This document shows, one piece after another, positions 7,422 through 16,400 of a stretch of DNA of 17,734 nt. Position 1 is the first letter of the stretch; every line of letters starts with the position of its first letter. Location: contig JABMPI010000570.1 in NCBI GenBank assembly GCA_013203755.1, positions 1-17,734 of the forward strand, in the 5' to 3' direction. Position numbers and translations under genes: made by a program. Origin of the DNA: Bacteroidota bacterium (lineage in GTDB: Bacteria > Bacteroidota > Bacteroidia > Bacteroidales > Prolixibacteraceae). The notes below the pieces were generated by a model, which saw only the letters and a list, made by a program, of their open reading frames with translations, did no database searches and had not been told where the DNA came from.

Positions 7422-10400
7422 TTACAGTTTTTTAACGACTCCTTTTGAATCAATATAAACATGAATGTTATCTCCGGCTTCAACCTTCACTTTGGGCCAA
7501 TCAATAAAAGCAGTATAACCTAGTGGTGATTGGGCTTGTTTAGATGATTCTGCTACAATGGCAATCGCCGCATTATATTTTGTAGGATTGAATAATTTTA
7601 AAGTAATCCCTTCTTCATCACGTTTAACAATTTCAGCTTCCACATGGTCAAAGACATAAAAGCAATCACTATCCGTTTGTAAGTATATTCCGGGAATTTC
7701 CAATGCCATTAGAAAACCGTTCAGCTCATTCCAGCCTGTTACATGATTGCCTCTGTTGCCAACACTCTGTTGCTCTGCATCGCAATAGGTTAGTCGCTCA
7801 TTTGTGTATCCACCCGGACGAATACTTTCACCATGGGCATGAACAATATCATTCATTAAATCAGCATAAAGCTCATTCCCAGTTGCACGATAAATCTTAA
7901 ATAGCGGATCTCCGGAACTGGTGCAAATACCTGGAGCCCCGTGTTTATTCTGTGTGCTTGCCCAGTATATACCTGCCAATTTTGCCCCAAGTCTTCCCAA
8001 CTCAGTTTCCAATGGCAATTCGTAATCATATGAGGTTGTCCAGGTTGCACATAAATTAGCAAGATTTTTTGATTTCTCCAGCCACTCTTTCTCTTCGGTT
8101 ACCTCATACAACGCCATCAGGGCGGTCATAAAACTTGCGGCAGTTTCTGAGTCTGCATTTTGCAATATATCTGCACAGCCTCCAGTGGTCATTCCTTGTT
8201 TCATAAAGTCGCGCTGGTAATAAAATCCGGCTGCTTCTTTGGCAATTTTCAAGTATTCGGGCTTGCCATAATAATTAGCAGCAAGTGCCAATCCTCCAAT
8301 AGCAATTACACCTCCTGAAGTATTGTATTCAGCTACTTCTCCGGTTTGGTTATTCAGCATTCTTCCCCATTGTCCGTGTCTTTTCCAGGTAGCAACAAAG
8401 GCATCTGCTAAGCGCTGTATATTTTTTTCCCAGCCAGGATTTATATTGTTGGCATTCCCTTGGGCTTTGAGTAGCATAAACTGCTTTAACATCCAGAAAA
8501 GTACATCCCCATTTTTTCGGGTAAGTACAATTTCCGGAAATTCCGGATAACCTTCCCTGGAAAAGCACTTGCCATCGTAGTTAAGCGCACCGTAAAAATA
8601 GCCGGATACTCCTTGTCCTCTTGGAATGGCAAAGTCGAATGTTTTTACTACCCTTTCAAAGTGTAACTCATCATCCAGTGCCAGCATAGGAAAAGTGTTT
8701 ATCAAACCTCCAATCCAGCCAAACGAAATCCAGTTGGCATTTTCGGGATAATAAAATTGAAAATCATCGCCCTCATACCACCTGCTATCTATGCGCTCGG
8801 TCATCCAGTGTTTTATCTGGCTGAAAGGAACCAGGTTGCGAGGATTGTTTGAGCCGGTAACGCATTTCCGCACTTCCATAAATTTATTTAATAATGCAGG
8901 AATATTAGTTGCTTTAAAAGAGTAGATGCGTAGTTTCAGATTAATCTGATCCCCTGCTTCTAATTCCGCACCACAATCTGAACTTTCGGAGAAACCAACA
9001 AATTCAGGTTTTCTCTCCCTTACTCCCGGAGCACTAACCACAAAACTGGCAGTTTTACGGTCGGCACTTTCTTCTACACTAAAAGCATTGTCAGCAAATT
9101 GTGTTTTCTGTTCTGTCAACACTATAAATCCGCGCTTTGCCTTTTTACTAAAGAAACACATGGCGGGTGTTGCCATATTGCCGGCGTTCACTTCGAGCCT
9201 TGAGACAGCATCCTGTTTCGGTGAAAGTTGTGGAATAGGTACCGACATCAGAGGAATATTTTTCTGATACAGATACTTTCGATCCAAACCAGCATTGTAT
9301 CCCCGGTCAACCAATTCGCACCGGTTTCCGTTATACACCGAAGCTGGAAGCAGCACGTAATTCTCAGCACTCCAATCTTCAAAATCAAATGCCACGGCAA
9401 CACCGACTGAATTGTCCATCCCCTTATCCAATCTGAATGAGATATCTAAATCCAGGGCTTGCTTATCTTCTTTAACCGAAATCGCATTCACTTTACAACT
9501 CCACTTAGAGCCATTAATGCTAAGTTCCTTCTCCGAAAAAGAGGTTTTAGTTGCAAGTTTTGATCCTTCATATTGGCAATGAAGTAAGCGAATTTGTCCG
9601 CTCAAGGTATTCAAAAAATCATCCACCTCAGGAGATATTGATGATGAATGAACTTCTGCAGGTAGCCATTTATGCTGCGAACACAATAAAACCTCTTTTA
9701 ATTTGGGTAATAGGATTTTTCTATACCCATCCAAATTGGGATGAATACCATCGGTAACTACTTTGACGTATGCGTCACGCCCCTCCTCCTTCAAAAACTT
9801 ATGCCAGTTAGGATAATGATCGATCAATAAAAGCCTGTTTTCTTTGGCGACCTCACGGTACATTCCCAAATATTGCAGTAGATCAGCTCTTTTGGTAGAT
9901 TCAGTCATATTCAGTTCTGGCATGTCAATCACGACATTCATCGTCTGCAAAATGATTTCAACATCTGGGTTACGCTCCTTCAAAGTATTGATCATACTTT
10001 CCAAATTTGCACGACTCTCGGCAACCGAGATATTATATGCTTCGTAAGCATCATTTACAGCAAACTCAATAAAAACCACATCAGGAGAAGTTGCTGCTAT
10101 GACTTTCACCTTGTCGAGCCCGGATTTCCCGGGAGGGTAAGAAGATGCAGAAGCTCCCACTCCTTCATTATGATATTCGACCAAGCCAGGATAATCCTGA
10201 TCAAGCCACTCTTTCATTACATCAAACCAAGGCCATTTACCTTCAGTGAGACTAGTTCCCAGGGCAGCGATTTTCACCTTTTCTCCATTTTTGAGCTTGG
10301 AAATTAAACTTGATTTCCCTTGTGCCACGCATTGTAAACTGATAACAAATGCAAAGCTTAAAAGAAGCAGTTTGGTAATTATTTTTTTAGTAATTCTCAT
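7422..10400 (-). CDS. Secreted SGNH/GDSL esterase fused to an unrecognised toroid-like domain
   Basis: A 992-residue exported protein (signal peptide about 1-27). Residues 40-240 form an SGNH hydrolase: ALGTSLTEG with S50 as nucleophile, GVGAS (81-85) as block II, VNDA with N116 as block III, and DGIHPN with D217/H220 completing the triad. Such enzymes usually remove acetyl or other acyl groups from sugars. Residues about 265-495 look like a beta-sandwich. About 500-900 are helix-rich with repeated hairpin-like segments, resembling an (alpha/alpha)6 toroid as in several glycosidase and lyase families, including GGCADILQNADSETAASF (740-757). About 900-992 return to beta structure. I recognise no named family for the second part. 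Its gene is 3 bases from both neighbours, indicating translational coupling within the operon. The esterase call is firm; the second activity is inference. Confidence 0.85.
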   Translation of the reverse strand: MRITKKIITKLLLLSFAFVISLQCVAQGKSSLISKLKNGEKVKIAALGTSLTEGKWPWFDVMKEWLDQDYPGLVEYHNEGVGASASSYPPGKSGLDKVKVIAATSPDVVFIEFAVNDAYEAYNISVAESRANLESMINTLKERNPDVEIILQTMNVVIDMPELNMTESTKRADLLQYLGMYREVAKENRLLLIDHYPNWHKFLKEEGRDAYVKVVTDGIHPNLDGYRKILLPKLKEVLLCSQHKWLPAEVHSSSISPEVDDFLNTLSGQIRLLHCQYEGSKLATKTSFSEKELSINGSKWSCKVNAISVKEDKQALDLDISFRLDKGMDNSVGVAVAFDFEDWSAENYVLLPASVYNGNRCELVDRGYNAGLDRKYLYQKNIPLMSVPIPQLSPKQDAVSRLEVNAGNMATPAMCFFSKKAKRGFIVLTEQKTQFADNAFSVEESADRKTASFVVSAPGVRERKPEFVGFSESSDCGAELEAGDQINLKLRIYSFKATNIPALLNKFMEVRKCVTGSNNPRNLVPFSQIKHWMTERIDSRWYEGDDFQFYYPENANWISFGWIGGLINTFPMLALDDELHFERVVKTFDFAIPRGQGVSGYFYGALNYDGKCFSREGYPEFPEIVLTRKNGDVLFWMLKQFMLLKAQGNANNINPGWEKNIQRLADAFVATWKRHGQWGRMLNNQTGEVAEYNTSGGVIAIGGLALAANYYGKPEYLKIAKEAAGFYYQRDFMKQGMTTGGCADILQNADSETAASFMTALMALYEVTEEKEWLEKSKNLANLCATWTTSYDYELPLETELGRLGAKLAGIYWASTQNKHGAPGICTSSGDPLFKIYRATGNELYADLMNDIVHAHGESIRPGGYTNERLTYCDAEQQSVGNRGNHVTGWNELNGFLMALEIPGIYLQTDSDCFYVFDHVEAEIVKRDEEGITLKLFNPTKYNAAIAIVAESSKQAQSPLGYTAFIDWPKVKVEAGDNIHVYIDSKGVVKKL

Positions 10401-10403
10401 CGT

Positions 10404-12785
10404 TTAATATCCCTTCGCTCTCTTCAAGATTATAGGATTCGTTTTTATACTGTTAATCTTTTGATATAAGATCCATGTGTCATTGTCCAATTCTTCCAGC
10501 ATCCAATCTTTTGCTGGATTAGCCAGTAATTTTTTTACATTACGTGGGAAGGCGTTGGCAGCGCGTGCATCTTCCCATGTGCGAATGGCTTTAAATATGC
10601 CAGCTTTTTGTGGACAGCTTTCCACATCTTTTTGGTTAAGCAATAACATATAGGTTGCGCCAACACCAATTGATATTGCTTGCACATGCTCAAAATCTTC
10701 TACGGTAGAATTAGCATTAATCCCAAAATTAATACCGAAGGTTGCCGGGAAATAGTTAGAATAAGCTACATCTCTGAGGTCTTTCCCTTCACTGGTAGTG
10801 GTTCCCCACTTACGTGCTTCTATATCATACATATTTTTTCCACCACCAACATTCCAAACACTTTGGTAATGCCATGAACCTTCTGAAAGCGTGGCTCCTG
10901 TAATTCGTAAGTAGGGTATTTCATGCAATGCAGCACGGTTAAACATTTTACGGAAATAGCGTTTTACAGAGTAATATCCATGCCCCTGATTAAATAAAAA
11001 TTCCTGACCGTCCAGATCCATAAAATACATCCCGTTTATATAGCTGACATCAGCATAATATTCTGCTATTTTATCTTGCAGATAAATATTTGGAATAAGT
11101 CCCTGGTAGCCATAAACAATTGTCACCTGCAACTTGTAAATTGGATCGCCCTTTTGATGTTTATCAGCCTTAGTATTCCAATAGCCTCGGGTTACATTTT
11201 GAAGTACATATGGAGATTTTTCAGAAACACCTAAGTAATGAATCAGTTCATCACCTATTTTTATCATATTTAAACTTGGGCAATGACCTTCCCAACTGCC
11301 AATTTCATCAAGATAAGTAGGATCATTTACTTCAATAATGGTATCAGTCACTGAGATATCACGAATAAGAGTTCTTTTTTGCTGATAACACAAACTATCG
11401 TTAGGAATCGGGCAAACATCTTTTGTTCCCGGAGCCAAAGAAGTATTGATAGTATGTCTTCCCATGAAGATTCCCAAAGGATTAGAATTATCGGTAAACT
11501 CCTTATGGGATTTATTTCCTGATGTAAATTTGAATGGTTTTACTTCAAAATCTTTTCCATCTATATATCCTTCATCTCCCCTGTTTGGCTTGTACATTGG
11601 TAAATCATTGGCATGTACGGCTTTAAATCCTAAGCGCGAAGTATAGGCAATGGTGCTATCATACAGAGCTCCTGAGGTAGAGACATCCGGGACATAGCGT
11701 GCCGGATCTTTTACCCATTTGCCATTAATGGTTGGATGAGGTAATCCCTCGGATATGACAATATCCTGAATCACATCCAAAAGTGCGGTACTGTCCGGAC
11801 TTCCCCATAAAGCAATGGATGAACCAATATAATCAACTCCTGGCAATGCCTGAACTTCCTGATGATTGGGCTTATTTGTTTCTAAGAAAGGAATAAGTGA
11901 AAATTGAATATTCCTCTCTTTGGTTCTATCCGATGCATGATAAGTGATATAGGCCTGACCTATGCTATCTATAAAAGCTGATTTTCCATAAAGTATTCTG
12001 AAATATGCCTCATCATGCGAATAAAAAGCCACATCGCTGATACCATCTCCCCCAATTGGAAACAATTGCCCTTCGTGTAAGTTGTCGGGCAAAGGGAAAC
12101 GATTGGCGTCGGGACTGTGAATAATATATTGAAAAGGAGCAGCATCGCCTTCTGTATCTGATGTCCCTCCTGTAGTGATATCGTTTAAAGCCAAAACTCC
12201 TATGGCATAATTAACTGCTTCGCTTGTATCTCTGGCAACACCGATAACCTCACCAAAAAGATTGGTAATATTGGTATAATATGAACCCCATTGAATATCA
12301 TCAATGTCATTGCGTGGAGACAAGGATTGCAGGGTAAGTTTTAAATATTTTTCTTGGGAAGTAATCCCAATTTTTGCAACTGAACCATTCTTATAATTAA
12401 GCGTAATAACTTTTTTGGCTTTATCATACCTGGCATCAAGCGGTTCATAATAGATACTATTTTTACTGTCGTAAAGGCACATTAAAGGAGAAGGCTTGTT
12501 TGTTGGGCTAAACTCCCGGGTTGGCATTCCGGTAATGTTTTGCATGCTAGTTATAAAACCCTTGCCATTTAGTTTGATTTTAAAATAATCCGTTCTAAAA
12601 TCCCATGTATCGATAAAAGAAGCTACACTATTTTTATGTTTCTCCTTTGTTCTCTCCGGTCTATTCGTATCTGCTATCACCCCATTCCGCTCCTTTTTGC
12701 ACTGGTCTTTTGCATACGTTACATTTGCAACTCCAATAATGAAGCAAATTACCAGGATGAATATTCTTATTTCCATCTGTTTCAT
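10404..12785 (-). CDS. Unrecognised secreted glycosidase-like protein with inserted beta module
   Basis: A 793-residue protein with a signal peptide (about 1-25, cleavage near TYAK). Residues 60-310 look like an N-terminal beta-sandwich of the kind found before TIM-barrel glycosidases. From about 320 alternating strands and helices suggest a (beta/alpha)8 barrel. Within it, residues about 472-552 form a small beta module of the recurrent type D-E-L-I-H-Y ... V-T-R-G-Y-W-N-T-K-A-D-K-H-Q-K-G-D, which is otherwise common in phage and adhesin-like proteins. The barrel then resumes with INGMYFMDLDGQE (583-595), where D590 or a neighbouring acid could be the nucleophile. I do not recognise a CAZy family. 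A purine-rich AAGGAA sits just before the ATG. The gene follows a 76-base gap that could hold a promoter and leads the tightly packed enzyme block. Export is confident; glycosidase function is inferred from fold impression and context. Confidence 0.6.
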   Translation of the reverse strand: MKQMEIRIFILVICFIIGVANVTYAKDQCKKERNGVIADTNRPERTKEKHKNSVASFIDTWDFRTDYFKIKLNGKGFITSMQNITGMPTREFSPTNKPSPLMCLYDSKNSIYYEPLDARYDKAKKVITLNYKNGSVAKIGITSQEKYLKLTLQSLSPRNDIDDIQWGSYYTNITNLFGEVIGVARDTSEAVNYAIGVLALNDITTGGTSDTEGDAAPFQYIIHSPDANRFPLPDNLHEGQLFPIGGDGISDVAFYSHDEAYFRILYGKSAFIDSIGQAYITYHASDRTKERNIQFSLIPFLETNKPNHQEVQALPGVDYIGSSIALWGSPDSTALLDVIQDIVISEGLPHPTINGKWVKDPARYVPDVSTSGALYDSTIAYTSRLGFKAVHANDLPMYKPNRGDEGYIDGKDFEVKPFKFTSGNKSHKEFTDNSNPLGIFMGRHTINTSLAPGTKDVCPIPNDSLCYQQKRTLIRDISVTDTIIEVNDPTYLDEIGSWEGHCPSLNMIKIGDELIHYLGVSEKSPYVLQNVTRGYWNTKADKHQKGDPIYKLQVTIVYGYQGLIPNIYLQDKIAEYYADVSYINGMYFMDLDGQEFLFNQGHGYYSVKRYFRKMFNRAALHEIPYLRITGATLSEGSWHYQSVWNVGGGKNMYDIEARKWGTTTSEGKDLRDVAYSNYFPATFGINFGINANSTVEDFEHVQAISIGVGATYMLLLNQKDVESCPQKAGIFKAIRTWEDARAANAFPRNVKKLLANPAKDWMLEELDNDTWILYQKINSIKTNPIILKRAKGY

Positions 12786-12861
12786 TTCCTTGATATCTGT
12801 TTCTTATACTCGTTTTTAAACACTAGTATTTTTTTGTGTTAAGCTAAATTATGGTCACCAA

Positions 12862-14157
12862 TTATCTATTTGCTTCTTCCAATTCTTCAAACATTAAAAT
12901 AGCTTTGTACAAAACGCCCGCCGAACCACGGAAAGTTCCTGAACCTTTAGGTTGGTTGTCAACAGTGTACCATTCAAAAAAACCATCATTGTCTTTTACT
13001 CGTTTTACCATTGGCAACATGGTTTGGTAAGCCTCTTCTACAAAACCATATTTAATAAGTTGCTGAATCATTCGGCCGCCAAACCAGGTCCAGTCTCCAC
13101 CGTTTTGATAACCGTACGGATACATTCCTTTGTTTTTATAGAATCCTTCAGGGTAGGGTGGGTACATAGTTAACCCAATTGATCCAGCGCCGGAAGCTTG
13201 TACATTGGCAACCATTTTATCGATCGATTTTTTAATTTCTTCATCGGTTAGCAAGCCTGCTTCAATTGCCGTGGCAGTTCCTCCGTGGTAATAAATTTCG
13301 TTTTCATTAAAATCTGCAGGAAAAGGCGAGCCATTTAAATAAATATGTGGAATGTATTTTTGGTTCTGTTCGTCCCAAAGATGGGTTCTTACATTTTTTG
13401 CTATTCGATCTCTAATTGGCTGCCATTTTGTTTTGCTTTGCGGCAGTATTTCCATTAGGTTATTCAGTGCGAGTACAAACATGGCATTGTCGTAAATGTC
13501 AAGTGCATAATGCGTGTCGTCTGTTAAATATACTCCCCAGTCGTGTTCGGGTTGAACATCGCCCCAGTCGGAAGTGGTAGCTCCCCAAATTAAACCATAT
13601 TTCTCGTTGTAGCGGTGGTTCATCAGAAAATCCATGGCCCATTCCAAACGTTCGGCAACGGTTTTTTCTCCAACCAATACATTTAAAATTGTTTTATCGC
13701 CGGTTGCCTGCACATATTTGTAAACTGCCTGAATTAACGATGATTCCTGATCGGTTTCAACCGTGTTTTTATGGCCGCCGTAACGTGGTTCCAAATCAGA
13801 AAAAATGTATTGATAGCCAATTTTAGATAAAACGGCTTTTTCTCTTGGAATAAAACCGTCGATAATGTTTCCATCGTCGCCTTGCATCTTAAAAAATACA
13901 AGCAGATTTTCTTTAAGCGTTTCAGCTTCAAAAACCTCTGATGAAAGTTCGATAAAAGTATTGTAATCGCGAATCCATACTTCGCCATAACCGTCGCCTG
14001 CGTTAAATCCTGTTTTTACAATTTCCAGAGCTTTCTTTTTTGTGAATTCAAAGTATTCTTTTGATTTAGTTTTTATGTCTTGCTCTTTATTTTGAGTGGG
14101 TTTTGTGTTACAACTCAAAAGGGCAAGAAGAAGGAAAATGATTAATGTGTTTTTCAT
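12862..14157 (-). CDS. Lipoprotein with (alpha/alpha)6 glycosidase-like domain
   Basis: A 431-residue predicted lipoprotein: LLALLSC places the lipidated cysteine at residue 16. The mature domain resembles the six-hairpin glycosidases (trehalase, glucosidase and amylo-1,6-glucosidase relatives) with GEVWIRDYNTF (58-68), TVETDQESSLIQA (132-144), TTSDWGDVQPEHDWG (194-208) and GGDWTWFGGRMIQQL (353-367). The W-I-R-D and S-D-W-G-D segments are where substrate-binding and acidic catalytic residues usually lie in this fold. At about 410 mature residues it is a single catalytic domain without accessory modules. Being lipid-anchored and adjacent to the permease and kinase, it probably trims oligosaccharides or disaccharides close to the membrane before import. 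The exact GH family and linkage cannot be decided by reading; it could also belong to a family without a characterised member. Confidence 0.65.
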   Translation of the reverse strand: MKNTLIIFLLLALLSCNTKPTQNKEQDIKTKSKEYFEFTKKKALEIVKTGFNAGDGYGEVWIRDYNTFIELSSEVFEAETLKENLLVFFKMQGDDGNIIDGFIPREKAVLSKIGYQYIFSDLEPRYGGHKNTVETDQESSLIQAVYKYVQATGDKTILNVLVGEKTVAERLEWAMDFLMNHRYNEKYGLIWGATTSDWGDVQPEHDWGVYLTDDTHYALDIYDNAMFVLALNNLMEILPQSKTKWQPIRDRIAKNVRTHLWDEQNQKYIPHIYLNGSPFPADFNENEIYYHGGTATAIEAGLLTDEEIKKSIDKMVANVQASGAGSIGLTMYPPYPEGFYKNKGMYPYGYQNGGDWTWFGGRMIQQLIKYGFVEEAYQTMLPMVKRVKDNDGFFEWYTVDNQPKGSGTFRGSAGVLYKAILMFEELEEANR

Positions 14158-14237
14158 ATCCGATGTTTTTTTGGTCTGGTTATTTATACTAATTCGTTAA
14201 AATCAAATTAAAGTTTCAAATAAATAAGAAATTGGGT

Positions 14238-15392
14238 TTAGCTTTTTTGTGATGAATAAAAAGAGAGAAACAACAAGTAAACCGCACAAACGGCAAAAAC
14301 CAACATTCCGGCTGTGATACTAATTGAATCGGTAAATTTTCCGACAATTGGTGGAATAAATGCACCGCCCGAAACTGCCATTATCATTAACCCGGAAATT
14401 TCGTTGGCACGATCGGCATATTTTTTAACCGTTAACGAGAATATTAAAGGGAATATATTTGATGAAGCCAAACCAATAGAAAACATAAGTGCCAGTGCAA
14501 TTAGCGGAGTTGGTGATACAATAAAAACGAGAATGGTTATTAAGGTTGCGATGGCTGAACCAATCAAAAATTTCTTTGATGACAATTTGGTTAAAAGTAA
14601 TGCCCCCAGAAATGTTCCTAACATTTTACCAAAGAAATAGAGACTGCGACCCTGCATTGCAGGCTCAGCATCCATTCCTAATTTTTCCATTAAAAACTGA
14701 CCTGAAGTTGAATTAATTCCAACATCAATTCCAACTAAAAAGAAAATACCCAAAACCATTATTGCCACATAGCCTACTCCCAGCAACTTTAAACACGAAC
14801 CAATTGTTGCCTTCTTTTCTTTTGATTGTGTCTCTTCAATTTTAGTAAAATGAAGCCAAAATGTTGACAATATGGAGACTCCGCCAAACACTAAAAGAAT
14901 TATTTTCCAATCGCCAAAACGAACTGCAAAAAATGTTGCAAGGTACGGCGCAACCATCGAACCAATTGCTTTTACAAATTGCGAAAAGCTTAAAAAACTT
15001 GATGTTCGGTTTGAGGGAACAACATCAATAAGAAGCGGATTTGCTGAAACCTGAATGATTGTATTTCCGATTCCTAACAGTGCAAAACCAGCAAGAAGAG
15101 TGGGGAAAGTGTAAACAAAAAACGGAAGTATTAGCCCCAGTGCGGTTAAAAGCATACCAATATTTAGCATGTTTCTTTTGCCAATTCTATCTTGTATAAT
15201 ACCCACAGGAACCGACAAAATAAAAAACCAGGCAAACACGGCCATTGGTATAAATTGAGCCAATGTATTACTAAGTTCAAAGTCGGCTTTGGCATTGTCG
15301 ACGCCAATTCCCACCAAATCGCAAAAACTCATTACAAAAAATGAGATTAGTACTGGGGTTACAAAAGCATAAGACAGTTTTTTAGTATCCAT
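14238..15392 (-). CDS. MFS sugar permease, FucP/FHS-like
   Basis: A 384-residue, highly hydrophobic integral membrane protein whose hydrophobic segments are consistent with about 12 membrane helices. The loop after helix 2 contains PVGIIQDRIGKRN, the MFS signature G-x-x-x-D-R-x-G-x-R/K. The segment GIGNTIIQVSANPLL is typical of the fucose/glucose/galactose:H+ symporter branch (FucP, GluP, NagP) common in Bacteroidota. It should carry a monosaccharide or small glycoside across the inner membrane with protons. It sits 8 bases behind the ROK kinase gene, which strongly suggests that imported sugar is passed to that kinase. Substrate identity is not readable; mannose, glucose or an amino sugar are the obvious candidates from context. 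Confidence 0.88.
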   Translation of the reverse strand: MDTKKLSYAFVTPVLISFFVMSFCDLVGIGVDNAKADFELSNTLAQFIPMAVFAWFFILSVPVGIIQDRIGKRNMLNIGMLLTALGLILPFFVYTFPTLLAGFALLGIGNTIIQVSANPLLIDVVPSNRTSSFLSFSQFVKAIGSMVAPYLATFFAVRFGDWKIILLVFGGVSILSTFWLHFTKIEETQSKEKKATIGSCLKLLGVGYVAIMVLGIFFLVGIDVGINSTSGQFLMEKLGMDAEPAMQGRSLYFFGKMLGTFLGALLLTKLSSKKFLIGSAIATLITILVFIVSPTPLIALALMFSIGLASSNIFPLIFSLTVKKYADRANEISGLMIMAVSGGAFIPPIVGKFTDSISITAGMLVFAVCAVYLLFLSFYSSQKS

Positions 15393-15400
15393 AATCAGGT

Positions 15401-16327
15401 TTATTTTGTATTAATTAATTTCGAATAATATTCGTTGTCACACAATCGTGCACTTCCAATTAATGCTGCATCTTCATCGAGAACAGAGGGGCAGATTGAA
15501 ATATTTAACTCGTTTGAAATCAATTGGTTTTCCATTTCGGCTCCAAAAAGATGAATGCTTTTTGAAATGTTTCCGCCTAAAATTATACAATCGGCATCGA
15601 AATTTTTTATCCACGGCAGAAGAAAATTACCTAAGTTTTTCCCAAAAGTTTTAAATAATTCCAGCGATTCAGTATTGTTTTCAGCTTGTTTTACCAATTC
15701 TTTTACGCCATTAATTTTATTGCCTGTTTTGTTTTCGTATTCATTCAAAAACCAGCGGGTTGAAAAATAGTCGTCGGCAATTCCTTTTTGAAAGGGAATA
15801 TGATAGAGAAAACCGTCGTCCGGGATTCCAAGAATACCGGCAACAGGCAAGCCATTTTTTATAAAAGTGGTTCCAAATCCGGTTCCAAGTGTTAATGCAA
15901 TAATCCGATTAAATTTTGAGGCTGGTTCTACACTCGACTCTCCAACGGCAAAACTTGCGGCATCGTTTAAAAAACGGACGGGGAATTCGGCGGGTAAATT
16001 TAGCCGTTGAATTATTTCAGATTTGATGTCAACGCCATGCAAATTGTGAAATTTGGCAACATTTTTATCAAACCAGGCCACTCCATTTTCATAGTCAAAC
16101 GGACCGGGCATGGCAAAACCAATTCCTGCGAGGCTTTTAATATCTAAATTTATTGCTGTTTTCTTAATGGCTTCAACCCAGCTATTCAGGATAGAAATTT
16201 TGGATCCATTTCCATCAACTTCCATTCTTACTTTAGAACCCTCTACCAAACGAGTAGTGGTTAAGTTTAAGAGTTGGCAAGTAATGTGACTTCCGCCAAT
16301 GTCGATTCCCATCGATAAATCTATCAT
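15401..16327 (-). CDS. ROK-family sugar kinase
   Basis: A 308-residue cytoplasmic protein of the ROK fold. It shows the N-terminal ATP phosphate motif MGIDIGGSHI (6-15), GFAMPGPFDYENG (70-82), FLNDAASFAVGE with D122 as the probable catalytic base, and ALTLGTGFGTTFI (144-156) as the second phosphate motif. IILGGNISKS and DEDAALIGSA are the usual C-terminal ATP-pocket elements. The cysteine-rich zinc motif CxCGxxGCxE of most ROK kinases is missing; the equivalent region reads DDGFLYHIPFQKG and has no cysteines. There is no DNA-binding domain, so this is a kinase-type and not a repressor-type ROK. It should phosphorylate the sugar imported by the adjacent permease (hexose or N-acyl-hexosamine). 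A 73-base gap separates it from the regulator gene. Confidence 0.85.
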   Translation of the reverse strand: MIDLSMGIDIGGSHITCQLLNLTTTRLVEGSKVRMEVDGNGSKISILNSWVEAIKKTAINLDIKSLAGIGFAMPGPFDYENGVAWFDKNVAKFHNLHGVDIKSEIIQRLNLPAEFPVRFLNDAASFAVGESSVEPASKFNRIIALTLGTGFGTTFIKNGLPVAGILGIPDDGFLYHIPFQKGIADDYFSTRWFLNEYENKTGNKINGVKELVKQAENNTESLELFKTFGKNLGNFLLPWIKNFDADCIILGGNISKSIHLFGAEMENQLISNELNISICPSVLDEDAALIGSARLCDNEYYSKLINTK

Positions 16328-16400
16328 CTGTTTAAATTTTGTTATTGCCCTTTATTTGTGCGAAATAATTCATTTATAATCCAAGCGATTGTCCGTTCTA

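Noticed and set aside
7856..8568. Minus-strand frames of 68 and 72 codons inside the SGNH gene, and several plus-strand frames opposite the enzyme genes.
   Set aside because: They are out-of-frame readings of well-supported genes, with no domain signature of their own.
7422..10400. Lipoprotein reading of the SGNH protein via C24.
   Set aside because: The residues before C24 (S-L-Q) do not form a lipobox; cleavage after VAQ by ordinary signal peptidase fits better.
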